IMG/VR virus record: IMGVR_UViG_3300037493_000784
Location: 1 to 38,491 of that record
DNA length: 38,491 nucleotides
Reading direction: 5' to 3' (one strand)
From: a virus
Below are positions 16,335-24,113 of the stretch, piece by piece; the first letter of the stretch is position 1; each line of letters starts with the position of its first letter. The notes under the pieces were generated by a model. It made no database searches. It was not told where the DNA came from and saw nothing but the letters and a program-made list of their open reading frames with translations. Position numbers and translations under genes: made by a program.

Positions 16335-16713
16335 GATTTAGTTCCTTCAGTTTGGCTTCGATGGCTCGGGCTACCAGTAAATCTCGCCGCCCTACTGCCC
16401 CCGCACTTGTGACCCACTCATCCGTAAGCCCAACCCACTCTTTGCGCTTTGGTGAGGTGGTGTAGAGAGCAGTCCAACCCATCGCAACGTCATTTACTGG
16501 TGGGGATAGTCTCATGCGCCAACCGCTGCCATCGGGGGTGACCCACAACACAGGCTCCTGCTCTGGCTGTGCCAAGGCTTCTTGGATTGCGGTGGTGGCG
16601 GCTTGGGCAATAACATTACCTATGCTGTTTCCATAGGTGTCCCCATTACCTAACTTTGCCAATTTTTCCAGCGCCACAAGCGCCATGAGCAGTGCTTCAC
16701 GTTCTTTAGTCAT
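16327..16713 (-). CDS. REWVGLT-repeat family protein, copy 2
   Basis: A 128-residue protein, the longest of the tandem set. It begins MTKEREALLMALVALEKLA. An extra central segment (residues 50-85, with EPVLWVTPDGSGWRMRLSPP) is absent from the other copies. It then has RKEWVGLTDEWV and ends ARAIEAKLKELNHD. The last six residues (KELNHD) are identical to the end of the neighbouring gene at 16706-16903, which points to recombination at gene ends. It overlaps both neighbours by 8 bp. Confidence 0.72.
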   Translation of the reverse strand: MTKEREALLMALVALEKLAKLGNGDTYGNSIGNVIAQAATTAIQEALAQPEQEPVLWVTPDGSGWRMRLSPPVNDVAMGWTALYTTSPKRKEWVGLTDEWVTSAGAVGRRDLLVARAIEAKLKELNHD

Positions 16714-16903
16714 GATTGAGTTCCTTTAGTTTTTGTAACTGGTGAAATTGCTTTGCTCGATACCTTGCAATCAGCATCTCAAAACCAGAACCGTAAAACC
16801 CCAAGGAACACACAGTAACAAGCCCGTCAGCGAGTTCAGCAAAACCTTGAATAAATCCAATTGCGTGACATTTCAAAGTTGGGTGTTTCCATCGGTAAAT
16901 CAT
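16706..16903 (-). CDS. Small mosaic protein sharing the KELNHD tail
   Basis: A 65-residue protein starting at ATG 16903, which overlaps the upstream stop as ATGA and has AAGGAG 8 bases before it. A longer frame to 16993 would lie inside the upstream gene. The body (YRWKHPTLKCHAIGFIQGF, then LVTVCSLGFYGSG) is unlike the paralogues around it. Its last ten residues, LQKLKELNHD, copy the tail of the REWVGLT family. It appears to be an unrelated core placed between duplicated gene boundaries. Confidence 0.62.
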   Translation of the reverse strand: MIYRWKHPTLKCHAIGFIQGFAELADGLVTVCSLGFYGSGFEMLIARYRAKQFHQLQKLKELNHD

Positions 16904-17154
16904 GTGTTCAACTCCTTCAGTTTGGCTTTGATGGCTCGGGCATATGCAATGTGACGCGACCAGTTGGGTATCGCACCAGAGGCAACATCCCATATTTTCT
17001 GTATCTGCTCATCCGTCAGCCCAACCCACTCGCGCTCTGGCTGTGCCAATTCGTGCCTCACGATATTAAAGATTTTGGCTAGTATCATCGAGTGAGTGTT
17101 GGGCGTGTTTATTGCCTCAAGAATCAACGTCAGTGCTTCACGTTCTTTAGTCAT
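16900..17154 (-). CDS. REWVGLT-repeat family protein, copy 3
   Basis: An 84-residue protein. It begins MTKEREALTLILEAIN, has EREWVGLTDEQIQKIW at residues 41-56 and ends ARAIKAKLKELNT. It is the most regular member of the tandem set, and its ends match copies 1 and 2 closely. It is soluble and mostly helical. It is coupled by ATGA overlaps to the genes on both sides. Function unknown. Confidence 0.72.
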   Translation of the reverse strand: MTKEREALTLILEAINTPNTHSMILAKIFNIVRHELAQPEREWVGLTDEQIQKIWDVASGAIPNWSRHIAYARAIKAKLKELNT

Positions 17155-17438
17155 GCGTTTTTCTCCTGTGCCAATGCTGCTCTTGTCTGCTTTGTAATTC
17201 GCTCCGCATCTTCTGCAAGTGTCTTTGCTTTGATTGGGCTATAGGGGCTTTTGTGGCTGCACTTTGGGCAGACCAGCCATTCTGTAAGCGGCTCTTGTTC
17301 TGGGAAAACACACGCCTTGGCACACTCTGCAATAATCAACTCAGCAAACTTTTCTGCGGCTTCGTGTGCGTTGCCCCCTCGACTGCTTGGGCCTAAAAGT
17401 CCAGCTTGTTCAGCAAGTTCTTGTATTCGTTGGTTCAT
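17151..17438 (-). CDS. Small phage protein with CPKC motif
   Basis: A 95-residue protein. The N-terminal helix (NQRIQELAEQAGLLG) and the segment EKFAELIIAECAKACVFPEQEP are common in small early proteins of related phages. Residues 56-63 hold WLVCPKCS, a half zinc site with only one CxxC, so any zinc binding would need a partner or the Cys residues at about 39 and 43. It ends in a charged helix. It is coupled by 4-bp overlaps to both neighbours. Function unknown. Confidence 0.7.
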   Translation of the reverse strand: MNQRIQELAEQAGLLGPSSRGGNAHEAAEKFAELIIAECAKACVFPEQEPLTEWLVCPKCSHKSPYSPIKAKTLAEDAERITKQTRAALAQEKNA

Positions 17439-17716
17439 GAGATCACCTCTGCTGATTTAAGTTTGCCTGTCTCGCCATCGAATGTGAGTTTGAGGTTGTC
17501 GTTACGCATGAGCTCGCAATCCCAAACCAGCGGCCAAGCAAGGCCGTACCTCACAACATCAGGCTTAGGCTCTGGCTTGATTCGGTATTCCCCGTCGTTA
17601 TCCCATAACAGGGTTGATGTGGAGCACCATATGTCCGTTTTGAAGTACTTGTGTTCAATCTCAGCGCCATCGGCCCAAGCCTTGATTAATTCTGCGTGTT
17701 TGTGTGGTGTTTTCAT
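17435..17716 (-). CDS. Small phage protein, HAELIKAWADGAEI type
   Basis: A 93-residue protein. It begins MKTPHKHAELIKAWADGAEI, with a central LLWDNDGEYRIKPEPKPD. This two-part pattern (helix, aromatic beta hairpin, RIKPEP) recurs in many phage early regions, and the proteins are uncharacterised. It ends in a short beta strand pair. It is coupled by ATGA overlaps to the genes on both sides. Confidence 0.75.
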   Translation of the reverse strand: MKTPHKHAELIKAWADGAEIEHKYFKTDIWCSTSTLLWDNDGEYRIKPEPKPDVVRYGLAWPLVWDCELMRNDNLKLTFDGETGKLKSAEVIS

Positions 17717-17811
17717 AGCGGTGCATCCTCAAAGTTATTAGGGTTGAACTTAGGCAGCGGTGCGTTTGGCTGCTTTATTGGCAGCGTTAAAGGGAAAGGC
17801 CAGTTGTTCAT
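17713..17811 (-). CDS. 32-residue Pro/Asn-rich peptide
   Basis: A 32-codon frame, MNNWPFPLTLPIKQPNAPLP and a tail ending FEDAPL. It is Pro-rich, without predicted helix. It shares ATGA overlaps with the genes on both sides, which is the main support; its ribosome site is weak (AAAG). It may be a short translated linker gene in the coupled chain. Function unknown. Confidence 0.45.
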   Translation of the reverse strand: MNNWPFPLTLPIKQPNAPLPKFNPNNFEDAPL

Positions 17812-17984
17812 TTCTTTATCCCCGTCCAAGCGGTGCGCGGCTCATTTGAGTGTTTGATGTAGAAGTGAATCAAATAGTTGAAGATTTGGATGTAACTCAT
17901 TTTGATGCCAGTGTGCTTGGCTAAAGTTTCGCGTATCAAGTCAACATCTTGGTTCACGCTTACGGTAATGCGTTTTGTGGTCAT
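17808..17984 (-). CDS. Small ribbon-helix-helix-like protein
   Basis: A 58-residue protein. A basic beta strand (TKRITVSV, residues 3-10) is followed by helix DVDLIRETLAKHT (13-25), a Gly turn and helix SYIQIFNYLIHFYIK (30-44). This is the order and spacing of a ribbon-helix-helix DNA-binding dimer such as Arc. It has ATGA overlaps with both neighbours. It could be a transcription regulator of the early genes. A second RHH-like protein opens this operon at 24792. Confidence 0.6.
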   Translation of the reverse strand: MTTKRITVSVNQDVDLIRETLAKHTGIKMSYIQIFNYLIHFYIKHSNEPRTAWTGIKK

Positions 17985-18277
17985 ACCGAGAAACCCAATG
18001 ACTTCATTTTTAAATGATCGTCTGCACCCGGACGTATCTGCTGGAATACCTCACCGTCACCAGTACGATAAGTGGTGCGATCCCAGATATTAGATTTGTT
18101 AGGCAGCGCTTGACCGGGTAATTTAGGCATCAATACAGCGCCACCACTTACATATCGTTTGGGGTTCTTGTCGGACAATGGCGGCAGCACATGGCTCAGG
18201 CTCTGACGATTTTCACGCAGCACGGTACGGGTGCGTTCAGCAACAGTGCGGATAGTTTTGTCAACGGGTTTGGTCAT
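17981..18277 (-). CDS. Conserved phage protein of unknown function
   Basis: A 98-residue protein. The N-terminal helix is basic (TIRTVAERTRTVLRENRQ). The C-terminal part contains YVSGGAVLMPKLPGQALP (residues 42-59) and WDRTTYRTGDGEV, a Gly/Pro-rich beta region. The pattern looks conserved, but I cannot name the family. It has ATGA overlaps with the genes on both sides. Confidence 0.62.
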   Translation of the reverse strand: MTKPVDKTIRTVAERTRTVLRENRQSLSHVLPPLSDKNPKRYVSGGAVLMPKLPGQALPNKSNIWDRTTYRTGDGEVFQQIRPGADDHLKMKSLGFSV

Positions 18278-18465
18278 TTTGTTTCCCCGATATGCAGATA
18301 AGCCGTGAGGCGCTTGATGCGGTCATTGTGGTACTCAGCCATACGCTTCGAGTATTCTTGGCTTGTCTGGGCTTCTAGCAGGCTACGTTCAGCTTGTTCT
18401 AGTTCCCTCAAGGCCAACACTTTAGCACTTGGTGCTCTGAATATTTCAATCAATTTATCAAACAT
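18274..18465 (-). CDS. Small coiled-coil protein
   Basis: A 63-residue protein that is almost entirely one charged helix: REL-EQAERSLLEAQTSQEYSKRMAEYHNDRIKRL (residues 20-54). It begins MFDKLIEIFRAPSAKV. Similar short coiled-coil proteins occur in other phage early regions without known function. It starts 35 bp after the helicase stop and opens the run of coupled small genes, with a 4-bp overlap to the next. Confidence 0.68.
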   Translation of the reverse strand: MFDKLIEIFRAPSAKVLALRELEQAERSLLEAQTSQEYSKRMAEYHNDRIKRLTAYLHIGETK

Positions 18466-18500
18466 TACATTTCCTTTTGGTTACGGTGTACAACAGTGTA

Positions 18501-19913
18501 TCACAGCTTCCTAGCTTGTCTGTATTCTTTTATTGCATTTCTCAAACTACTTTGGCTTTCTGCTTTGGCATCGAGTGCAATCCCCTGTGCTTGGTCAAGT
18601 GTGTCCTGCATCATGATCCTGTGGCAGATCACTGGTACACCCTGACCTTGCCTGCGAACTCGTGCGTTCATCTGCTCGTACAGATCAAGGCTCCAATTAA
18701 GCCCATACCAGACTACGATGTGTCCGTTGGCTTGCAGCCCGTCGATGCCGTGACCCATTGAAGCAGGATGACCGATCATCAGTAAGCAGTCATTGGTTTT
18801 CCATCGGTGCATGGCGTTGACCAAACTTGCCTCAGACTTACATTCGGTCAGATTAATCGGACGTAGGTGTTTAAACTTGGTCATGATCCGTTCAGCGTCA
18901 GACCGATAGGCATATGAGCACAGCACAGGGCTACCGTTGGCCTCGTCAATGATTTCCTCCAGTGCCTCCAGCTTGAGGTCATGGATCGGTTCCCACATGG
19001 GCATCCCTGCCACCGGGTACATTGCGCCGTTGCTGAACTGAAGACACTTGTTAGTCAGTGAGGCTTGGTTAAACACCTCAACTTCAGCACCACTGTCCAA
19101 GCGTAAAAAGAACTCCTTTTCCATCAGGTCATACCGGGCACGCAGACCCAAGGGCATTTCAATCTCGACGTTGTTGACAATCAGATCGGGCAGCGGGTTG
19201 TAGTCCTCAGCAGACATCTCAAGCGTGATGTCACCAATCAGCTTCTTGATCGTGTCCTCGGTGTCATCATAGGCAATCTCTTTGTACGGGCCAATCTTGC
19301 GGTAAAACCGTGTCCTGAACGCAGTCTTGGACACACCCAGTCGCTCACCTTTGTCGATCACCAGAAACTGCCCATGCAGGTCTTTGTAGCCGTTGCTGGC
19401 TGGTGTACCCGTCAACCCGGTAGACCAGACGAAGTGATCCAGAATCTTCTTGGTAGCCTTCACTCGGTCAGTCGCAGAGTTTTTCATCTTACTGATCTCA
19501 TCCCACACAATGCCGTTGAAGGGAAGGGGTCTGTCCTTCTTGATGAAGTAGGTCTGAATCGTCTCCGCTAACCATTTCAGGTTTTCATAATTCACCAGAT
19601 AAACGTCAGCAGGGCGAAGGAGAGCACGGGTGCGCTGATCCTTAGTGCCTGTAATCATGCTGAATCTGAGGTGCTTGGTGTGTTCCCATTTGGCGGCTTC
19701 TTGTCTCCAGACAAGTCGGATAACCCGGATGGGTGCAACGATGATGACAGCACCAAGGAACTGAGTCCTGACAAGGTGGGCAATCGTGGTCAGTGTGATG
19801 ACAGTCTTCCCCAGCCCCATGTCCAGCCACAGCATCGAGTTGGGATGGGAGCACTGGAAGTTGACAGCTTTTTGCTGGTACTCGTGCAGTAAGTTTGGAG
19901 TAAGCAGTTTCAT
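18501..19913 (-). CDS. SNF2-type DEAD-like helicase
   Basis: A 470-residue superfamily 2 ATPase. Walker A is LDMGLGKT (about residues 30-37) and the Walker B box reads WDEIS (about 137-141) instead of DEAH. Motif III is GLTGTPAS (about 166-173), and motif VI is QMNARVRRQGQ (about 414-424) near the C-terminus. The two RecA lobes without accessory domains match phage SNF2-like helicases encoded beside VRR-NUC nucleases and DUF2800 proteins. It probably works in replication or recombination. ATG 19913 gives the ATGA overlap used throughout this operon; ATG 19922 is an alternative. Confidence 0.9.
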   Translation of the reverse strand: MKLLTPNLLHEYQQKAVNFQCSHPNSMLWLDMGLGKTVITLTTIAHLVRTQFLGAVIIVAPIRVIRLVWRQEAAKWEHTKHLRFSMITGTKDQRTRALLRPADVYLVNYENLKWLAETIQTYFIKKDRPLPFNGIVWDEISKMKNSATDRVKATKKILDHFVWSTGLTGTPASNGYKDLHGQFLVIDKGERLGVSKTAFRTRFYRKIGPYKEIAYDDTEDTIKKLIGDITLEMSAEDYNPLPDLIVNNVEIEMPLGLRARYDLMEKEFFLRLDSGAEVEVFNQASLTNKCLQFSNGAMYPVAGMPMWEPIHDLKLEALEEIIDEANGSPVLCSYAYRSDAERIMTKFKHLRPINLTECKSEASLVNAMHRWKTNDCLLMIGHPASMGHGIDGLQANGHIVVWYGLNWSLDLYEQMNARVRRQGQGVPVICHRIMMQDTLDQAQGIALDAKAESQSSLRNAIKEYRQARKL

Positions 19914-20203
19914 TTTGACCATCCCATTACATCAATCATTAACTTACCATCAGCCACGTTGTCCACGACAAACACAAGCACGTTCTGCTGGCGCAACTTC
20001 CCATGCTCACGCTCCTGTGCTGGTGTGGGCTTCTTTCCCCCTCGTTTGAACTCGCAAAAGAACACACGGCCATCGGGTGCAATGAACAGGCGGTCGGGTA
20101 CAGCGGCACGAGCAGGACTGGTGAACTTGTAGGTCAGCATTCCCTTGTCGCGTGCGTACAGGCAGACCTTGGCCTCTATGTCTTTTTCAAGTGGATCGCT
20201 CAT
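19910..20203 (-). CDS. VRR-NUC domain nuclease
   Basis: A 97-residue single-domain nuclease of the PD-(D/E)xK superfamily. The motif series is visible: E6/E10 in the first helix (LEKDIEAKV), VPDRLF with D37, CEFKRGG with E51 and K53, and PAQ with Q63. Stand-alone VRR-NUC proteins in phages are thought to cut branched DNA; FAN1 is the best-known large relative. It is placed between the polymerase and helicase genes, overlapping both by 4 bp, as in many phage replication modules. Confidence 0.92.
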   Translation of the reverse strand: MSDPLEKDIEAKVCLYARDKGMLTYKFTSPARAAVPDRLFIAPDGRVFFCEFKRGGKKPTPAQEREHGKLRQQNVLVFVVDNVADGKLMIDVMGWSK

Positions 20204-22038
20204 GCTAGGCCCAATGTAAGTTTTTCAATCTCTTGGATGTAATAGTCGAAATCGACTGGCATAGTGGCATCTTTGATGTCGTTGCATACTTGAACATTCC
20301 ACCCAGACTCGACACCAATCGGACGCCACTTGAGTGGGTTCTTAGCGAGGGGTGGCATCCATTTCATTAAGGGCTTGCCATCCTTGGCAATGTAATACCG
20401 ACAGATGTTCTGCACCTTTGTTTCACCCCATGCGAGGTGACTAGACCGGGGAACCTTGGTACGCAGCATAAAGTCCATCTTGTCAGGCCACTGCTCCACA
20501 GTCTCACGGATAGGGGCACCATCAAGCAGTACCTTCTCAACAACCTTGGCAATGACCATACCACCAGCGTTTTGATGCCACTCTAGGTCATGCTCGTATG
20601 CGCCTTTGCGTTTTATACGCCCATCCTCATATACAGCGATATAGTTATTTACATCTCGGATCATCATGGTCTTGTAAATGGCTTCCTCAAGCTGTAACCC
20701 GGTGGTGGTTTCCCATGACTCACGCACTTTCTCAAGTTTCCACTTGTTAGCCCTTGGAACACTGACAGTCAGACCATCTGTATTCACTTGGATCAGTTTT
20801 ATACCATCTACATACTTTACCAACCGTTCAGCCAGTAAGCACAGAAGCAGTTGACCGTTGAGCGTGATGCTCATGGTGAACAAGGGGTCATAGAACACGC
20901 TGAACTTGTTATTGCTGTCGCCGTATGTACCATTGAGCGCCAACTTCAGCATGGCGTTCTCTGCGCTACCCTTGGGGTAACTCTTGCGCTGCTCGTACAA
21001 ATCTTTGTAGATTGAGCAGAATGTCTCGCCTAAGTGAGCCGGGTGAAAGCCATTAACGATGGCAAGATTCGGATAATAAGAACTAACGTCCAGATCAACA
21101 ATAACAAATTCGTTATTGGACTCCATGATCTCTGACTCAACAGAACCGTGAATGCCACCAAGTCCGAACACAAAAGTAAACCCGTTAACCATAGCCGTGA
21201 CTTCATTGAAAATCCCCTTAGTTTCGGTAATGGTCTGACCCTTGAGCCAGTTCAGAATACGGGTGAACTCAGGCTGCTGGAAGTCGATCCACGGTAGGAT
21301 GGCATCTCTAAGCGCGATGCTGGAACGCTTGCTCTGCTTGGGTGTGCGTCCCATCGGGCCATACTCATAAGTCGAAACACCAGCTTCCTCTAACTTCATA
21401 ATGAAGTAGTCTTTGCCGATTTTAGTGTCATTGTGGTTCATGAAATCACGACCATACTTGACGGTCAATTCTTCACGAAAACGAATCATGTCCAGCGTCT
21501 TGAGGTAAAACTTCTTGGTTTGGGACACATCATGTGCGTTGTACTGCTTCAGCTTGGGCAGTTGGTCTTGTGTCAACTCAGTGCCTACCTTAAACGGTAA
21601 GTCTTCAATGTTGTCACTTCGCATATTGAACTCAAGCACCTTCAGGCCAGTAGCCCGTGCCTTGTTGTCGAAGTGGTGAATCTTAAACAGGTCAATCTGT
21701 TCGACATAGCGATCACTGGGCTTCACTGAGTGCATCCATCGGTCATCGTCATCCTGACCAAAGATGATAGCCTGAGCCTTTTGGTACAGGGTATTGGCAT
21801 CACTGTTGCCCATCTTCATCAGCATATGCAGGATCGGATAATCGAATCCAAGACTGTTAAAGCCAATCATGCGCGAGTTTGTATCTTTGAGGTGCTGGAC
21901 GAATGAGATGATTTCCTTGCTGTCATTTCGCCAAGGGCTAATCTCAAAGGCCCACGTTATCGGGTAGTCAACGTGCTCCACTGCCATCGTGAACACGTTG
22001 GGATATGTTTCCAAATCCCATACATAGTCGTTACTCAT
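20200..22038 (-). CDS. Family B DNA polymerase
   Basis: A 612-residue polymerase. The 3'-5' exonuclease has D8-x-E10 (WDLETYPN), N61/D66 (IGFNSLGFDYPI) and Y166-x3-D170. Polymerase motif A is DVSSYYPN (D317), motif B is KLALNGTYG (K365, N369, Y372) and motif C is QVNTDGLTV. In motif C the usual first Asp of DTD is Asn (N419) while D421 remains. A GLGGIHGS element lies between the exonuclease and palm. The size is near phi29-type enzymes, but a separate primase-polymerase in this genome argues against protein priming. The weak ribosome site is preceded by a hairpin-bearing leader. Confidence 0.9.
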   Translation of the reverse strand: MSNDYVWDLETYPNVFTMAVEHVDYPITWAFEISPWRNDSKEIISFVQHLKDTNSRMIGFNSLGFDYPILHMLMKMGNSDANTLYQKAQAIIFGQDDDDRWMHSVKPSDRYVEQIDLFKIHHFDNKARATGLKVLEFNMRSDNIEDLPFKVGTELTQDQLPKLKQYNAHDVSQTKKFYLKTLDMIRFREELTVKYGRDFMNHNDTKIGKDYFIMKLEEAGVSTYEYGPMGRTPKQSKRSSIALRDAILPWIDFQQPEFTRILNWLKGQTITETKGIFNEVTAMVNGFTFVFGLGGIHGSVESEIMESNNEFVIVDLDVSSYYPNLAIVNGFHPAHLGETFCSIYKDLYEQRKSYPKGSAENAMLKLALNGTYGDSNNKFSVFYDPLFTMSITLNGQLLLCLLAERLVKYVDGIKLIQVNTDGLTVSVPRANKWKLEKVRESWETTTGLQLEEAIYKTMMIRDVNNYIAVYEDGRIKRKGAYEHDLEWHQNAGGMVIAKVVEKVLLDGAPIRETVEQWPDKMDFMLRTKVPRSSHLAWGETKVQNICRYYIAKDGKPLMKWMPPLAKNPLKWRPIGVESGWNVQVCNDIKDATMPVDFDYYIQEIEKLTLGLA

Positions 22039-22082
22039 TACGATTACCAGTTAGGTGGGGGTACTCGCTGCACTGTTTGCAT

Positions 22083-22100
22083 CACCGGGAACCCCCGGTG
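22083..22100 (-). promoter_or_regulatory. GC-rich hairpin in polymerase leader
   Basis: CACCGGG (22083-22089), a 4-base loop and CCCGGTG (22094-22100) form a perfect 7-bp stem. It sits in the 89-bp gap between the ssDNA-binding protein gene and the polymerase gene. No U run follows on the minus strand, so it is not a standard terminator. It may slow transcription, protect an RNA end or adjust polymerase translation. Confidence 0.5.
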
Positions 22101-22127
22101 CCAGCATCCGCTTTCCCCCCGATTACA

Positions 22128-22772
22128 TTACGCCAAGAACGATGGCAGACCCGGCATGGCGGCAGCTACTGGAGCAAATGGATTCGCACCACCAACAGAG
22201 CCAAACATACTTGACGCATCGGTAGCACCTTCACCGAATGCAGTATCGTCACCAGCAAACTGGAGAGCAACCAAATCGCAACGAATACCGTTACCATGCT
22301 TGTTCACTTGGAGCCAAGGCTTCACGGCAGCGTTGACACGGCATCCACCGTACATCTTGCGAGTTAGGTTCTGGTACGCCATAGTGTTGTTCGGGTCAAT
22401 GGCTTGACCATTGGCTTCAATGATCTGGGGCTGTGACTCACGACCTGTGGTGACATACACGTTGCCAGCATAGCCATCGTAAGGCTTGAATGTTTTCTTG
22501 TTAACCTTTTCCTCACCAACACCAAAGCAACGCAGCTTACGATCAGCTTGGATCATGCCCATCACGGTGCTGGTGTGCTCAAGCCACTTAGCCAAGGCCA
22601 TAGCACCGTAACGCTGCATGAACTGAGCGAAGCCGGGGTGATCTGCTGGCATCAACAGTTCACAGTTGTAACTGATGCGTTCCTTACCAGTGACCTCGTT
22701 AACCTGACGTTGAGGTTCAGCGATGTGAGGGAAGGACAAACGGACATTTGATAAAAAGATAATATCTGACAT
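22128..22772 (-). CDS. DUF2815 single-stranded DNA-binding protein
   Basis: A 214-residue protein. It begins IIFLSNVRLSFPHIAEPQ and contains YDGYAGNVYVTTGRESQP (about residues 99-116), then KMYGGCRVNAAVKPWLQ. These are features of the DUF2815 family, regarded as phage ssDNA-binding (OB-fold) proteins and usually encoded next to DUF2800 and DNA polymerase genes. The acidic and hydrophobic flexible tail (from about 180, with GGANPFAPVAAAMPGLPSFL) resembles SSB tails that recruit partners. It would coat single strands during replication. Confidence 0.87.
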   Translation of the reverse strand: MSDIIFLSNVRLSFPHIAEPQRQVNEVTGKERISYNCELLMPADHPGFAQFMQRYGAMALAKWLEHTSTVMGMIQADRKLRCFGVGEEKVNKKTFKPYDGYAGNVYVTTGRESQPQIIEANGQAIDPNNTMAYQNLTRKMYGGCRVNAAVKPWLQVNKHGNGIRCDLVALQFAGDDTAFGEGATDASSMFGSVGGANPFAPVAAAMPGLPSFLA

Positions 22773-22789
22773 TTTTTACTTTCGTTAAT

Positions 22790-24112
22790 TTACAGTAACC
22801 ATGCTGGCAGTGTTTCCACTGCTGGCGCTTCTACCGCACTGAATAAAGGTGCGGCATTCAAGACCACGGCAACCCGTGAGTCTGATTCGGGAACAACGGT
22901 CAAAGAGCCAGCCAACTTGGTGACGTACTCAGTTTCCATTGTTTTCAATTGACGGGGTGACAGTTGCTTGACAACCTGCTCACCTGCAACAGTCTTTGTC
23001 CATGTCAGGTTCTCAGCCTTAGCTGGACTGACCAACTTTGTCTCATACACATTGCCCTTGGGGACACCCATCTTGATTAGCTTCTGTGCGATCTCATCCT
23101 CAGTCAATGACCAAGCACGGGAGCCACGACCATTCACCAACTTCAGACCGGGTACAGACTGACCAGCTTTCATACGGCGCAGTGCTTCCTTCTCGACAGC
23201 TTCAAGCAACTGGCGCATCAGGGGGGCAGCTTCCATGATCTGGGTAAGCTGTGCATTGTCCATTGTGGTGGGGTCTTTGTCGGCTGACTGTTGCGCGACA
23301 TCTAGCACTTGAGGTTGTGCGACTGGTTGAAACATGATACCGATCTCCTTCATTACATTACCTGCCAGCGCGGTACAAGAACCTTTAGCGCGGCAGAATT
23401 TACATTGACTTTCACCCGGTACGAGTGGGGCATCTATGGCATCGGTAGCTGCTGCTTCCTTTACCATTTGACCTATCTTACCAAGAATATCGTCAGTGCT
23501 GACCTCGTGTGATGAAATAGTTGGAAGATTTCTTGTTGCCAGTTTTGGCTGGATGATCGTCATCCGAATACGCTTGATGGGATAGGCGGCATTCACAGGC
23601 AGTTTAAAGCCAGCCAGCACACCCATTGCATACTGCTCAAGCTGATCGTTGTCTTTCGCGCTTACGATGCCCATACCGTCTTTGTAGTCGATCAGTTCAA
23701 GCAAGTCACCACCAATAATCTGAACGTCCACTGTGCCGCCCATGTCATCACGGCCCAACAGGTAGGCAGGCTCGACACGGCACTCAGTCAACACCTTCAG
23801 GTTCAAGTGACCTTCCTTGACCAAGGCTGTGGTTTGCTCACTGATGTAATCCAGTGCAATCTGTACACGGGCAGCACGGGCAGCATCTACAGTGAACTCC
23901 CCCTCGTGGTCTTTCATGGTCTGACCAATCAACACCGAAGCGTAGATTGAGCCAGTCTTCAGGCACTTCTCCAGCAACGAGTGGGTGTGCGTACCATCGG
24001 CAGCGGCAGGGCCAGAACCCTCATCGGGGAACTTGGCTTGTTCCCGGATGGAACCGGGGCAGCGTTTCCACTGCCCCCGCTTGCTCGGGGAAAGAGTAGC
24101 GTGGGCAGTCAT
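22790..24112 (-). CDS. DUF2800 RecB/Cas4-like nuclease
   Basis: A 440-residue protein of the PD-(D/E)xK superfamily. Nuclease residues are D129 (GGTVDVQ) and D142-Y-K144 (LIDYKDG), followed by DNDQLEQYA, the usual QxxxY element. One Cys near the start (C18, RCPGS) and three later (C237-x2-C240-x5-C246) reproduce the arrangement that holds a 4Fe-4S cluster in Cas4 and AddB. The C-terminal third is helical. It is encoded beside the ssDNA-binding protein and probably processes DNA ends in replication or recombination. Iron-sulfur binding is inferred from Cys spacing. Confidence 0.88.
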   Translation of the reverse strand: MTAHATLSPSKRGQWKRCPGSIREQAKFPDEGSGPAAADGTHTHSLLEKCLKTGSIYASVLIGQTMKDHEGEFTVDAARAARVQIALDYISEQTTALVKEGHLNLKVLTECRVEPAYLLGRDDMGGTVDVQIIGGDLLELIDYKDGMGIVSAKDNDQLEQYAMGVLAGFKLPVNAAYPIKRIRMTIIQPKLATRNLPTISSHEVSTDDILGKIGQMVKEAAATDAIDAPLVPGESQCKFCRAKGSCTALAGNVMKEIGIMFQPVAQPQVLDVAQQSADKDPTTMDNAQLTQIMEAAPLMRQLLEAVEKEALRRMKAGQSVPGLKLVNGRGSRAWSLTEDEIAQKLIKMGVPKGNVYETKLVSPAKAENLTWTKTVAGEQVVKQLSPRQLKTMETEYVTKLAGSLTVVPESDSRVAVVLNAAPLFSAVEAPAVETLPAWLL

Positions 24113-24113
24113 C

